From: Metalysinibacillus jejuensis
GTDB lineage: Bacteria; Bacillota; Bacilli; Bacillales_A; Planococcaceae
Direction of reading: 5' to 3'
DNA: 41,489 nucleotides
Assembly (NCBI RefSeq): GCF_003057615.1
Contig: NZ_QAFW01000021.1
Location: 1-41,489, forward strand
The notes under the pieces: generated by a model
Database searches by the model: none
Seen by the model: the letters and a program-made list of their open reading frames with translations, nothing else
Told to the model about the DNA's origin: nothing
Translations under genes and position numbers: made by a program
Shown: positions 25,278-33,693 of the stretch, one piece after another
Position numbering within the stretch: the stretch's first letter is position 1
Layout: the number at the start of each line of letters is the position of its first letter

Positions 25278-25459
25278 TAGCGCTCACCTCTTTTTGTATA
25301 AAGGGGAACGTAGTAATCTTGACCGTCCTCACCCTCTACTTCAAAATACGCAGCAATCACATAATCCAATAAATTAGGCACTTCATCTATTAATAAATAA
25401 TCGTATTTGGTATTTACAATCGGCAATTCGCTATACATGATTTCTTCTTTTCGATACAT
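25277..25459 (-). CDS. Small 60-aa protein coupled to the ArdC-like gene
   Basis: ATG 25459 has GAGGAG eight bases upstream. The stop overlaps the next start by one base. The sequence (SELPIVNTKYDYLLIDEVPNLLDYVIAAYFEVEGEDGQDYYVPLYTKRG) is acidic and beta-rich. No known family. Two 18-bp palindromes lie 20-60 bases upstream of its start, so it is the first gene after that operator pair. Confidence 0.6.
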   Translation of the reverse strand: MYRKEEIMYSELPIVNTKYDYLLIDEVPNLLDYVIAAYFEVEGEDGQDYYVPLYTKRGER

Positions 25460-25478
25460 CTCACTCACTCCTCTTCAT

Positions 25479-25519
25479 AAGTAGAATTTTCTACTTCGCA
25501 TAAGTGTAAATTTCTACTT
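25479..25519. promoter_or_regulatory. Operator pair A/B of the 18-bp palindrome family
   Basis: AAGTAGAATTTTCTACTT (25479-25496) and AAGTGTAAATTTCTACTT (25502-25519), starts exactly 23 bases apart. They lie between the lipoprotein gene, whose stop they overlap, and the ArdC-operon small gene. Confidence 0.75.
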
Positions 25520-25855
25520 TTGTTTTCTATTAAGCTGAATATCATTACCCTCGCCAACCTTGCCTTCTTCATCTAACTCTTGCAGGGTAATATTGTCTTT
25601 ATTTTGCTGATCAATTTTATATTTGTACGCTACTTTGTCATTACGTTTTAAAAGTAAAATATCGTCTTCAACATCCCATTGATACGAGGTGTTAAGTAAG
25701 CCCATTTCAACTAGCACGCTGTGGTCTTCATTAAATGTCACTCTACCGCCACCACCATTTTTATCTGTGCCCAACCATTCACCTTCTAAGCTACTGCTAG
25801 CACTGCCACAGCCAACCAATAGTAAGAGTAGCCAAAGTACACTAAGCTTTTTCAT
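25514..25855 (-). CDS. Small lipoprotein of the transfer operon
   Basis: 113 aa. ATG 25855 with AAAGG upstream is preferred over the longer frame. It has a type II signal peptide, KKLSVLWLLLLLVGCGSAS, with lipobox L-V-G-C, so it is anchored outside the membrane. The mature part is a small acidic beta domain (LEGEWLGTDKNGGGGRVTFNEDHSV, YQWDVEDDILLLKR). Similar lipocalin-like DUF lipoproteins occur in Gram-positive transfer operons (TraK position in pIP501-type clusters), but I do not recognise a specific family. Operator pairs flank it on both sides. Confidence 0.75.
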   Translation of the reverse strand: MKKLSVLWLLLLLVGCGSASSSLEGEWLGTDKNGGGGRVTFNEDHSVLVEMGLLNTSYQWDVEDDILLLKRNDKVAYKYKIDQQNKDNITLQELDEEGKVGEGNDIQLNRKQK

Positions 25856-25873
25856 AACTTCACTACCTTTCAT

Positions 25874-25914
25874 AAGTAGAATTTTCTTCTTTTCATAAGT
25901 AGATAATTCTACTT
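25874..25914. promoter_or_regulatory. Operator pair C/D of the 18-bp palindrome family
   Basis: AAGTAGAATTTTCTTCTT (25874-25891) and AAGTAGATAATTCTACTT (25897-25914), 23-bp pitch, between the VirB6-like gene stop and the lipoprotein start. Confidence 0.75.
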
Positions 25915-25927
25915 ATGAAAAGAAGTA

Positions 25928-26764
25928 CTAACGCAATAACTTCATCATGGCTAAACGAGTTGTTGTTTTACCAACAGATAAGCCACCTCGTGCGGCTCCA
26001 CTCGAATACCACATCGAGCGTAAAACGCTTGGCCCACGAATAATTAAAATGCCACTACCGATAATCAACATAAATTCATACCAACTGTTTAAATTCGCAA
26101 GTAAGTACACAATCGCTGCCATTAATAATACTTGCGTCGTGATACTCACAATTTGGCTTAAAAACTCACGCCACCATATTTCACTAAAATCATAATTCTC
26201 TGTCGCAATCGTTACTGCCGCAAAAACGCTAAAGATTTCTAAAATCACTAAATCTACGTGATATACACAAACTTTGATTGTGAAAAACAAAAACACAATC
26301 ACTAGAAATAGCATTAATAAAATCGCTGCCATCGAACCTGCAGGAAATACACCTGTTACAAACGAAGTCGCTAGCATATTTGATACTAAGTCGGAGGAGC
26401 TGTCGGCAATGTCATGAAACATATAATCCATTAAGGGATAAAGCATTTCGCTTACTACAAAATACAAGATGACTGGCAATAAAAAGACCATAACACTCGC
26501 TTTTAAGGCGCTAATAATAATGTCTGCAACATTGCTTTCTTGCCCGCCCGCCTCACTCATTAAGGCAGTTACAATGCGAAATAATACAATCGCTACGAGT
26601 AGTACGCCACCGAGTACCGCAAAAATGCCGTAAACATCTAAAAACAAACCACTCAATGCTTCATGACTAAATAGCACCTCAACGAGAAACTTAAAAACAG
26701 CGGTCAAAATTTCTTCCAGCCATTCGTTCAGCATATTCATAATGCTTTCCTTAATATTAATCAT
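25928..26764 (-). CDS. VirB6/TrbL-like polytopic transfer protein
   Basis: 278 aa with GGAGG nine bases before ATG. Six or so membrane helices follow an amphipathic N-terminus: IFAVLGGVLLVAIVLFRIV, KASVMVFLLPVILYFVV, AAILLMLFLVIVFLFFTI, VDLVILEIFSVFAAVTIAT, VLLMAAIVYLLANL and FMLIIGSGILII. The ENYDFSEIWWREFLSQIVS loop and conserved GPSVLR near the end are typical of TrbL/VirB6-like channel proteins in Gram-positive type IV systems (TraL in pIP501 order). It forms part of the inner translocation channel. It lies two bases after the coupling ATPase gene. Confidence 0.8.
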   Translation of the reverse strand: MINIKESIMNMLNEWLEEILTAVFKFLVEVLFSHEALSGLFLDVYGIFAVLGGVLLVAIVLFRIVTALMSEAGGQESNVADIIISALKASVMVFLLPVILYFVVSEMLYPLMDYMFHDIADSSSDLVSNMLATSFVTGVFPAGSMAAILLMLFLVIVFLFFTIKVCVYHVDLVILEIFSVFAAVTIATENYDFSEIWWREFLSQIVSITTQVLLMAAIVYLLANLNSWYEFMLIIGSGILIIRGPSVLRSMWYSSGAARGGLSVGKTTTRLAMMKLLR

Positions 26765-26766
26765 GC

Positions 26767-28290
26767 CTAGTCTCCTCCTTCCTCAGCTACTTGTTGGTCA
26801 ATAAATTCAAAGCCATGAAAGTCTTCAAAATCATCGTCAAAGGTTGGTGTTTGTTCTTCAAACAGGCGCTCTTTACGTGCCGTTTCTTTGGCTTGTGCTT
26901 CTTGTTCAAATAGCTGTTGTGCAGTCGCAAGGCGGTCAAGTTGGCTAGCTGAAGGTGTAGCTCGGTAATCTGCTTGATTAATTTGATACGTTGTAGTGAC
27001 GTCAGGGAATAGCTTAAATTGAAATGCTTTTTTCGCTCGAATGGGTGGTTTATTAGCAAAAAGGATAATACTCTCATCACTTGCCATCTGCATAATCTCG
27101 CCTGCCGTCATCAAATCACGTGCCGTATAACTTTCACTTTCGCTTTGACTACTTGAGGTACTATCACGCCCATGTTGTTTAGAGGCGGATTCCGTTTCCA
27201 CTTTAACCGTTGCCTTATCGAGTAAATCTTTAAAATAATTAGCGGTGCTTCGATTAGCAGCGTTCAAACAAATCTTCGTCGCACAATTCCCCAAAATCGA
27301 CTCTGCCTTCTTTTCACCGTAACGGTCTTGTAATTGGGTTATCGTTTGTACAATCGTCGTAACGCCAATATCATAGCCTCGGCATGTAGCTAAAAATTCT
27401 TCGTAGTTTTCAAATTTACCGAGATTCGGAAACTCATCTAAAATCATCGTGACAGGGCGTGGTAGCTTTGCATGATGCAAACTCGCAAAGTCATAAAGCT
27501 CATTAAAGAGTTGGCTAAAAAATAAGTTGATTAAGCCTTGCCACGACTGATCCATAAGCGGAATAATGACATATAGCATAATCTTACGTTGTCCAATATC
27601 CGTTAAATGAAAATCACTAAAGCTTGTAAACTCGGCTACCTCGCTATCCACATAATCCGAAATCGTTGTCAGCATGGAAACAATAATACTGCCTTGCATT
27701 TCTTGCTTTGCTTTCTTATAACCTAGTTCATAGGCTCGTCTTGCAGGGTGTGTAAATTCAAGTAATAAAAACTGCTTATCTAATTCACTTTCACCTTTGG
27801 AATCATCGGTATCAAAGGTTTGAAGAAATTCAAGCAGCCCTCGCATATTACGTTTTTTCGGTTCTAATTCATAAATGGCATAGAGGATTAACGCTTTTAA
27901 CAGTGCACGCTGTGAGTAATACCATACGTCTCTTTTGCCGTCTTTATTGGCGCTATCAACCATCTTAGTCGCAACAGTAGTCGCTTGTGTTTCCTTGCGT
28001 ACGTAATCCAGTGGGTTATGGCGGTCACTGGTACTCATATTCATAAAGTTAATAACGTGCACTTCATAACCCTGCTTTTCCTTAATGGCTGCGGTCTTTT
28101 CGTACACTTCAGCTTTCGGGTCTGTAATGATAAGGCTATTGTTGGTTTCGTAAAGGACGTTGGTAATAACGAAGGACTGCGTTTTATAACTACCTGGCCC
28201 ACCTACGACCATAATATTACGATTGGGTTTAGCGCTGTTCGCCTGAATCAATACCTTATTTTGATAAAGCCCGAGTATCATGCCCTCCAT
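26767..28290 (-). CDS. VirD4/TraG-type coupling ATPase without membrane anchor (TraJ-like)
   Basis: 507 aa. ATG 28290 has AAAGGAGG upstream and lies inside the end of the anchor gene. It has the TraG/VirD4 ATPase domain: Walker A NIMVVGGPGSYKTQSFV (residues about 25-41, with Tyr at the position usually Gly), SLIITDPKAEVYEKT, Walker B TMILDEFPNLGKFENYEEFLATCRGYDIGVTTIVQTITQL, and ESILGNCATKICLNA. The C-terminus is acidic (FDDDFEDFHGF), a possible substrate- or relaxosome-binding tail. No transmembrane segment is present. The anchor is encoded separately just upstream, as for TraI/TraJ of pIP501. It links the relaxase-DNA complex to the channel. Confidence 0.92.
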   Translation of the reverse strand: MEGMILGLYQNKVLIQANSAKPNRNIMVVGGPGSYKTQSFVITNVLYETNNSLIITDPKAEVYEKTAAIKEKQGYEVHVINFMNMSTSDRHNPLDYVRKETQATTVATKMVDSANKDGKRDVWYYSQRALLKALILYAIYELEPKKRNMRGLLEFLQTFDTDDSKGESELDKQFLLLEFTHPARRAYELGYKKAKQEMQGSIIVSMLTTISDYVDSEVAEFTSFSDFHLTDIGQRKIMLYVIIPLMDQSWQGLINLFFSQLFNELYDFASLHHAKLPRPVTMILDEFPNLGKFENYEEFLATCRGYDIGVTTIVQTITQLQDRYGEKKAESILGNCATKICLNAANRSTANYFKDLLDKATVKVETESASKQHGRDSTSSSQSESESYTARDLMTAGEIMQMASDESIILFANKPPIRAKKAFQFKLFPDVTTTYQINQADYRATPSASQLDRLATAQQLFEQEAQAKETARKERLFEEQTPTFDDDFEDFHGFEFIDQQVAEEGGD

Positions 28291-28693
28291 TGTCCTTCGC
28301 CTCCTTTAGCGATGCGAAAAATGCTTGCTGTACCTCACGCTCTGCTTGTAAAAAGTGATTGTCATCTACAATTTCTCGTGGCTTACCCCAACGTGCCGAG
28401 CCGTGATAAGCGTTCGCCTCATGTACTCGCCATCCTGTATTTTTTGCTTTTGCTGTGAACTGTAGCCAAATCATATATAGCGCATTAGCACCTGTTAGGA
28501 AAATAAATAACGGATTCATAAGCGCCTTTAGCTGTATAATGGGATGTTGAACAAACACAAGTAGCGCTTCTACAATTGCTTCACCTGTAGTCGCTTCTTT
28601 TAAGTCGGCAAACGTCATAAAAGCCGTAACAACAATAATGATGAGCACTTCTACAACAACAAAGCCGAGTAAGCCAAAAATCAGTCGTTTCAT
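28256..28693 (-). CDS. Membrane anchor of the coupling protein (TraI-like)
   Basis: 145 aa. It has two membrane helices (IFGLLGFVVVEVLIIIVVTAF and PLFIFLTGANALYMIWLQF), then the sequence NAYHGSARWGKPREIVDDNHFL. In single-chain VirD4/TraG proteins this HGSARW motif links the membrane domain to the ATPase. Here it ends after 30 more residues, and the ATPase starts in another frame with its own strong ribosome site. The gene starts in the stop of the VirB8-like gene (ATGA overlap) and overlaps the ATPase gene by 35 bases. It is best explained as a natural two-chain coupling protein, not a mutation. Confidence 0.8.
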   Translation of the reverse strand: MKRLIFGLLGFVVVEVLIIIVVTAFMTFADLKEATTGEAIVEALLVFVQHPIIQLKALMNPLFIFLTGANALYMIWLQFTAKAKNTGWRVHEANAYHGSARWGKPREIVDDNHFLQAEREVQQAFFASLKEAKDNGGHDTRALSK

Positions 28694-29244
28694 ACTCCGT
28701 CCACCTCCGTCATATTGCCCTTCATAATAAAGCGCTCAATGCGGTACTGGTCGCTATCCTTACTAACCTCCACTTCATACAATTGATTGCCATGATTCAC
28801 AAGCGAACCATCAATATAATAATTCGTTGTGGTATACACTAAAAAATGATGTGGCGTTGTCGGATCTAAATAAAGTTGTACTTTTTCAAGCTCGTTTTTC
28901 ATTTTGACAACAGGAGGGGCGAGTGAAGATGCACCTTTTAATCGACTTATCACTTCAGCGCTCGCCATTGTAGAAAGTGCGTCAAAGCGACCTGTATACG
29001 ATGCATTGTCATAGGTTAAATACGTATGAAAGAAATCTTGTACGAATGTAACCTCTGCCCCTTTTACTTGTAGCCCTGCCACTTGCTTTTCTTCTTCGAG
29101 AGTTGCTGATAGTGTCGTTAGCTGTTGTTCTGTTTTCGTTAACTTGTGCTCAAGCTTTGTTTTGTCTTGCTGCACAACATAAAGCGTTGCTCCTAATACA
29201 ATGAGCGCAATACCCAATAAGCCGTAACTAATATAATGTTTCAC
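28690..29244 (-). CDS. VirB8-like transfer protein (TraH-like)
   Basis: 184 aa starting at GTG 29244, which overlaps the stop of the previous gene (GTGA), with GGGGGTGAGG upstream. One N-terminal membrane helix (YGLLGIALIVLGATLYVVQQ) is followed by a coiled coil (KLEHKLTKTEQQLTTLSATLEEEKQ) and an extracellular NTF2-like alpha/beta domain (FVQDFFHTYLTYDNASYTGRFDAL, QLYEVEVSKDSDQYRIERFIMKG). This layout matches VirB8-like scaffold proteins of Gram-positive type IV systems such as pIP501 TraH and TcpC. It should span the wall side of the membrane and hold the channel. Confidence 0.75.
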   Translation of the reverse strand: MKHYISYGLLGIALIVLGATLYVVQQDKTKLEHKLTKTEQQLTTLSATLEEEKQVAGLQVKGAEVTFVQDFFHTYLTYDNASYTGRFDALSTMASAEVISRLKGASSLAPPVVKMKNELEKVQLYLDPTTPHHFLVYTTTNYYIDGSLVNHGNQLYEVEVSKDSDQYRIERFIMKGNMTEVDGV

Positions 29245-30257
29245 TTTGCCTCACCCCCTGCAGAAAAATTCGCTACTCGTCCGTAGCCATATAAATGCGC
29301 TTGCCAATAGCTATCGGCTAAATCCGTAAACACCACCCCTTGACCATTAGCGTTGTACATTTTGCCTTGCCCTACATACATCCCGATATGACTTACAGGT
29401 TCACCTGCATCATATGTGCCAGTAAAAAAGACAAAGTCCCCTGGCTGTAACTGGTCTAAGCCAATTTTTTGCGACACATTGTATTGTTGTTGGGCTGTAC
29501 GTGGTAACTGAATGCCTGCTTTGGCATACGCCCACTGCATTAAGCCCGAACAATCGAAGGACGTTTGTGGATGTGCCCCACCAAATACGTAAGGGTAGCC
29601 TTGGTATTTCATCATTTCATCGTAAATCACTTTGTAGCTGCCATTCATTTTGGCAACAGCGCCATTTTCAGCACCAACATAACGCATCACATGAGCGACA
29701 TATAACGGATCACCATAACTTGCCCAACCGAGTTTACTCGCTTCCATTAACGAAAACTGTTTCGCCAGCGCATCGCTATGTTTGCCACCATTTGCCGCCA
29801 CAAAATCTAAGTAGCCCGTACCGTAGTTATAACTTTGCACTGCGGCATTAATATCAACTTTCTTTTGCTCTGCTAAGGTAATAACGTTATGAAAATGCTT
29901 CACGCCAATTTCAATCGAACGAATGGGGTCTGTAATCGTATTAGGTGGCAGCCCAATACTCTCACTCGACTGCATCACATCAAGGCTCGTATTACCGCCA
30001 CTTTCTTGCATCGTAATCGCAAGAACTAGCGCTAAATGTTCACCTAGCTGATACTTTTCAAGTTCGTGTTGGATTTGCGCTTGATAACGAAGGACTGCGG
30101 CTGAAACATTACTACCTGGCATAAAGCTAGGTGACTTTTGTTCGGTAAGTAGTAAAGACGCTATCATTAGAAAAAACAGCATTACTACCACAACCACAAT
30201 GCTTAATAGCGTCCGCCCTCCTTTTGTCATCAGGAGCTTTGCGAGTAATAGCTGCAT
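29241..30257 (-). CDS. Two-domain cell-wall hydrolase, VirB1-like (lytic transglycosylase/lysozyme plus NlpC/P60)
   Basis: 338 aa with GGGGGAG five bases before ATG. The N-terminal membrane helix is LLSIVVVVVMLFFLMIASLLL. Then a lysozyme-like/SLT domain (about 60-200) shows LVLAITMQESGGN (catalytic Glu), SIEIGVKHF and AVQSYNYGTGYLDF. The C-terminal NlpC/P60 peptidase (about 215-330) has YPYVFGGAHPQTSFDCSGLMQWAYAKAG with the catalytic Cys, LQPGDFVFF, and VSHIGMYVGQGKMYNA with the His. It opens peptidoglycan for the channel, like TraG of pIP501 (SLT plus CHAP); here the second domain is NlpC/P60. Confidence 0.93.
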   Translation of the reverse strand: MQLLLAKLLMTKGGRTLLSIVVVVVMLFFLMIASLLLTEQKSPSFMPGSNVSAAVLRYQAQIQHELEKYQLGEHLALVLAITMQESGGNTSLDVMQSSESIGLPPNTITDPIRSIEIGVKHFHNVITLAEQKKVDINAAVQSYNYGTGYLDFVAANGGKHSDALAKQFSLMEASKLGWASYGDPLYVAHVMRYVGAENGAVAKMNGSYKVIYDEMMKYQGYPYVFGGAHPQTSFDCSGLMQWAYAKAGIQLPRTAQQQYNVSQKIGLDQLQPGDFVFFTGTYDAGEPVSHIGMYVGQGKMYNANGQGVVFTDLADSYWQAHLYGYGRVANFSAGGEAK

Positions 30258-30260
30258 AAG

Positions 30261-31592
30261 CTACTCCCCCTCTTTAAGTTTCTCCTCCAGTTCTTTAATT
30301 TTGGTACGTTGAATTTGTAGTAACTCTTGTTTGTTAGTGGCATCGCTTTGCTCGGTCGCATGGTAATTTGCCTTCGCTTCTTTTAATGCAATGCGTGCTT
30401 CCTTCTGTTCAATTTCCTTTGCGAGTGCTTCACTTTGCGTTTTACGCTGCACTTCCTTCGCCCCCGAAATATCTTTTTGGGCTAAATACTGTTTGGCCAT
30501 TCGTTCTAACGTTGGCTCATTCATCACAAAAGGTAAGTCTGCCATCATTTTGGTTGTATCAAAGGCTACGATGGCTTTTTCGGTTGTCAGTTGCTGGGCA
30601 AGTTCTTCATGCTTTTCGTCAATGGTTAGTGTTAAAAGTTGAGCGAGTTGCTCACGCTCGGTTAATGCTTCAATAACTTGCTCTAAGCTTTTAGGAAAGA
30701 CATCTAATGCTTGTTGATACGCTTCTTTTGCTATTAAGCGCTCGGCAATTTGCGCCTCACTTTCACCCAACTGCAAATAAACCTTTGTTGCCTTATCATA
30801 GTCCCCACTTTCAAATGCCGTATCAGCTTGCTTTGCTAATTCTTTCTCCTTATAGTCTTGCTCGATCGTAGCTACAGCTTGCGCTTGTTGCTCATTAGCT
30901 TGCTGTTTAACGTAACTTACAGCAGCGAGCGCTACTACAATAAGCAAGGCACTAATGAGTAGCCAATTTCGTCTTGTACGTTTACGTTCCCGTTGTACTT
31001 GTTCGATTTGCCGAAAACTCATATAATCGTAAGCTTCTGCGGCTAAACGATGCATCTCACCTAAGCTATCCGCATCAATTAATGAAGCAAGAAAGGGCTG
31101 TTTACGCTCAGGTAACATCGTAAGTTTGGTTAAACATGTATCATAGCTTTGCGGTGTTAAAATAAAGAGCGCCAACGCCTTATAACGTGTTAGCATTTCC
31201 TCTGGCTCATAAGGCATACCTTCTGTTGCGAGGTAACTATAGTACACCGTAAACATCGGGCGATAGAGTAACGTGGCAGGATGCAAGCTCACATAATGAG
31301 TAATTTTTTGGGCTACAGCTTCTTCTAAAATTGCTTTTACCAACCCCATTTTCACCAGCTGATCCTCATCTTTTACTTTCATCATAGAACGTACAGAAGG
31401 CGGCTTTTCGTAATGAAAATGAATGCTCTGCTCATGCTCTTGCTGTTGTGTCATGGGTAAAATATGAGTCATCTCAACGTGCGGATAATGAAAATCTGTA
31501 TGAGTAAATTCTTTCTTTGCAACAGTAACAACCACTTCTTGTTCATTAATCGTGACGCTACCAAATGGGAGGTTGTAAAGCTTGAGCGTCAT
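30261..31592 (-). CDS. EssB/YukC-like single-pass membrane protein of the transfer system
   Basis: 443 aa. ATG 31592 is chosen, with AAGTAGG eight bases upstream. The N-terminal about 210 residues are cytoplasmic, with VSLHPATLLYRPMFTVYYSYLATEGMPY and EEMLTRYKALALFILTPQSYDT. These resemble the pseudokinase-like domain of EssB/YukC (L..EN..F.......YRG, L.EYKALI...). A single membrane helix follows (NWLLISALLIVVALAAVSYV), then an extracellular helical TPR-like region (KQADTAFESGDYDKATKVYLQLGE, AKEAYQQALDVFPKSLEQV). The C-terminal half is charged and coiled-coil (KELEEKLKEGE). Length and domain order match EssB/YukC (about 440-450 aa) of type VII secretion. In pIP501/pSK41 order it occupies the TraF/TrsF slot. 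The family link is inferred. Confidence 0.65.
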   Translation of the reverse strand: MTLKLYNLPFGSVTINEQEVVVTVAKKEFTHTDFHYPHVEMTHILPMTQQQEHEQSIHFHYEKPPSVRSMMKVKDEDQLVKMGLVKAILEEAVAQKITHYVSLHPATLLYRPMFTVYYSYLATEGMPYEPEEMLTRYKALALFILTPQSYDTCLTKLTMLPERKQPFLASLIDADSLGEMHRLAAEAYDYMSFRQIEQVQRERKRTRRNWLLISALLIVVALAAVSYVKQQANEQQAQAVATIEQDYKEKELAKQADTAFESGDYDKATKVYLQLGESEAQIAERLIAKEAYQQALDVFPKSLEQVIEALTEREQLAQLLTLTIDEKHEELAQQLTTEKAIVAFDTTKMMADLPFVMNEPTLERMAKQYLAQKDISGAKEVQRKTQSEALAKEIEQKEARIALKEAKANYHATEQSDATNKQELLQIQRTKIKELEEKLKEGE

Positions 31593-31613
31593 AGCCATCA
31601 CCTACTTTCAACG

Positions 31614-31747
31614 AAGTGGAAATTTCCACTTTTGTTTATAACATATTAAAAGCCTTTTAAATCAACACTTCACACCATTACATAAGTAGAAAATTCTTCT
31701 TAACACAAGTATAATTATCTACTTATCAAAAGAAGAAATATCTACTT
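31614..31747. promoter_or_regulatory. Operator group E-H of the 18-bp palindrome family
   Basis: A perfect AAGTGGAAATTTCCACTT (31614-31631), then three copies at exact 23-bp pitch: AAGTAGAAAATTCTTCTT (31684-31701), AAGTATAATTATCTACTT (31707-31724) and AAGAAGAAATATCTACTT (31730-31747). The last overlaps the virB4 stop codon. The group lies between virB4 and the EssB-like gene. Confidence 0.8.
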
Positions 31748-33682
31748 TTGCGAGAAGTTGAAGTTAAGCGCCTCCTGACGCTCCATCTCTGTCATTACAA
31801 TTCGTTCACTATACATTGGTACAGTTGTTGCAGATGCACCGTATACTTCCTCATAACGAACGGGATCTTTTAAACGTAATTCTTCCTCTGTCAGTTGCAC
31901 ATTCATAAAAGCTCGCTGGGTGCCATGAATAATAAGTGCCTCACCTTGCTTTCTGCGCTCTAACAATTTACGCTCCTTATCACTAAAATTCATACGCAAC
32001 TTTTGCACAATATCATCGACGCCTTTATTATCTAAGCCAAAAAATACTTTCGTATAACTGTTACCTACAATCGCTTCGCCTACATTACGCCCACCTTGCA
32101 TCGTACCTTCTAACACATCTTGGATTTGTTGTGTGCCTGCAATTGCACCTGCATTATATTTTCGAAAACGTTTATATGCCTGAAAGAAAAAGCTCGCAGC
32201 ATCAGGGTTGGATGTTAAAAAGTGAAACTCATCGACAAATAGCTTAATATTCTCCGTTTTATTTTGCGTAATGTTGTCCCATAAATAGCTAAAGGTATTT
32301 AAATACGCAGCACTTTGCACTTCAATTTCATTTTGCAAAGCCTTTAAATCAAAAGACACTAAATCAGCTGTTAAATTAATATTAGTGTGCCCTGTAAAAA
32401 TCGTTTTACTGCCCTTCACATAACTCTCTAAAATATAGTGAAAATCTTCAATACGTAAAAAGCGCTCTTTGTCGGTTGTCCGTAGCTGTTCGATTTCATC
32501 ATAAACTTCCTTTAGTGTCGGATAACTTTCACTTTTTAATTCGCTAAAATGTCCATGTGCAAGGACACCATATTTCTCATAGACGTTGTACAATACGGTA
32601 TCTAAAATCGCCTTCTCTACTTGTGTAATATCACTTTTCAATACTTGAAAGAAACCTAAAATACGTTGTATTTTGTCCTTAATGACCATCTCCATTACTA
32701 CAGGTTGTCCATCATCAATAATTTGTTCGGAGTAAATTTCGAGCGGATTAATTTTAGTTGTGGCATTACTGCTAAGGTGAACTACCGTTCCGCCTAGATA
32801 CTCTACAATCGCTGAATACTCATCCTCTGGGTCAATAATGTAAACTTTTACGCCACGTGCGAAATAGCGTAAGATTTTTTGCACTAAGTAGGTTGTTTTA
32901 CCAACACCACTTGTACCAATTACTACCATGTTTTGGTTAAGTGTGTTTTTTCGGTCCAAGTAATCAATGGCTATTAAGCTGCCTGTATCCTTGTTTATGC
33001 CCTCAACATCACTACGTGGATTTAGCTGTAAAATCTCCGCATCATCAAAAGGAAACATACTGCTTGCTGCCTCGGTATTAGACTGCTTATACGTGTACTC
33101 CTCTAGTAAATTTTCTAAAATAGGCATTGCACTCCAAAAGGTTTGATACATCGCTTTAATAGGTGTCATACTTTTCAGTTGAAGCTTAATAAGCGTATTA
33201 TGCATGGAGTCGCTTAAAATATTGAGTTCTTCTAATGATGCCGCCTGCAAGTAAATATAGGTGTACTGGTAAATGTAGCTCGATTCGTTTTCAAGGTACT
33301 TATTTAACTGAAGCTCTGCTGCTTCAATTTGTTTTTCAATTTGGCGCTTACGTAAAGGGTCAAACGTTTTTAATAATTCGGCTTGCTTATTTTTAATCGT
33401 TTTATTGTAGTGCTCCACCATTTTAGTAGCATTGGATGAAGCTAAAAACTGCACAATCGAAATATTACCCTTCTTACGCTTGAGTTCAGATAACCAGTTA
33501 CCGTAACGGCTTTTAGGGTAATCTACAATCGCTAATACCCGAATATAATTGTCACCGGACTGGATATGATCAGGGTACTCTTCCCACACAAAGGGATAAA
33601 TACTATCAAGCCCTGTCTTATCTAACACATCAAATAAATCTACTTCACTTGCGGTTGTAGGTGGTTGTTGTAACCATTTCAT
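31742..33682 (-). CDS. virB4: VirB4/TraE-type conjugation ATPase
   Basis: 646 aa. The second ATG (33682) has AGGAGG seven bases upstream and is preferred over 33688. Residues 1-210 are the VirB4 N-terminal domain (NYIRVLAIVDYPKSRYGNWLSELKR). The ATPase half shows Walker A NMVVIGTSGVGKTTYLVQKIL, VYIIDPEDEYSAIV, Walker B NIKLFVDEFHFLTSNPDAASFF, and RKYNAGAIAGTQQIQDVLEG. It powers assembly and substrate passage through the type IV channel. The neighbouring upstream gene ends five bases before it. All ATPase motifs are intact. Confidence 0.95.
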   Translation of the reverse strand: MKWLQQPPTTASEVDLFDVLDKTGLDSIYPFVWEEYPDHIQSGDNYIRVLAIVDYPKSRYGNWLSELKRKKGNISIVQFLASSNATKMVEHYNKTIKNKQAELLKTFDPLRKRQIEKQIEAAELQLNKYLENESSYIYQYTYIYLQAASLEELNILSDSMHNTLIKLQLKSMTPIKAMYQTFWSAMPILENLLEEYTYKQSNTEAASSMFPFDDAEILQLNPRSDVEGINKDTGSLIAIDYLDRKNTLNQNMVVIGTSGVGKTTYLVQKILRYFARGVKVYIIDPEDEYSAIVEYLGGTVVHLSSNATTKINPLEIYSEQIIDDGQPVVMEMVIKDKIQRILGFFQVLKSDITQVEKAILDTVLYNVYEKYGVLAHGHFSELKSESYPTLKEVYDEIEQLRTTDKERFLRIEDFHYILESYVKGSKTIFTGHTNINLTADLVSFDLKALQNEIEVQSAAYLNTFSYLWDNITQNKTENIKLFVDEFHFLTSNPDAASFFFQAYKRFRKYNAGAIAGTQQIQDVLEGTMQGGRNVGEAIVGNSYTKVFFGLDNKGVDDIVQKLRMNFSDKERKLLERRKQGEALIIHGTQRAFMNVQLTEEELRLKDPVRYEEVYGASATTVPMYSERIVMTEMERQEALNFNFSQK

Positions 33683-33693
33683 CCTCATCCCTC

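Noticed and set aside
28256-28290. Frameshift that split a VirD4 gene
   Set aside because: The ATPase has its own AAAGGAGG and start, and two-chain anchor/ATPase pairs are known in pIP501-type plasmids, so a natural split is more likely.
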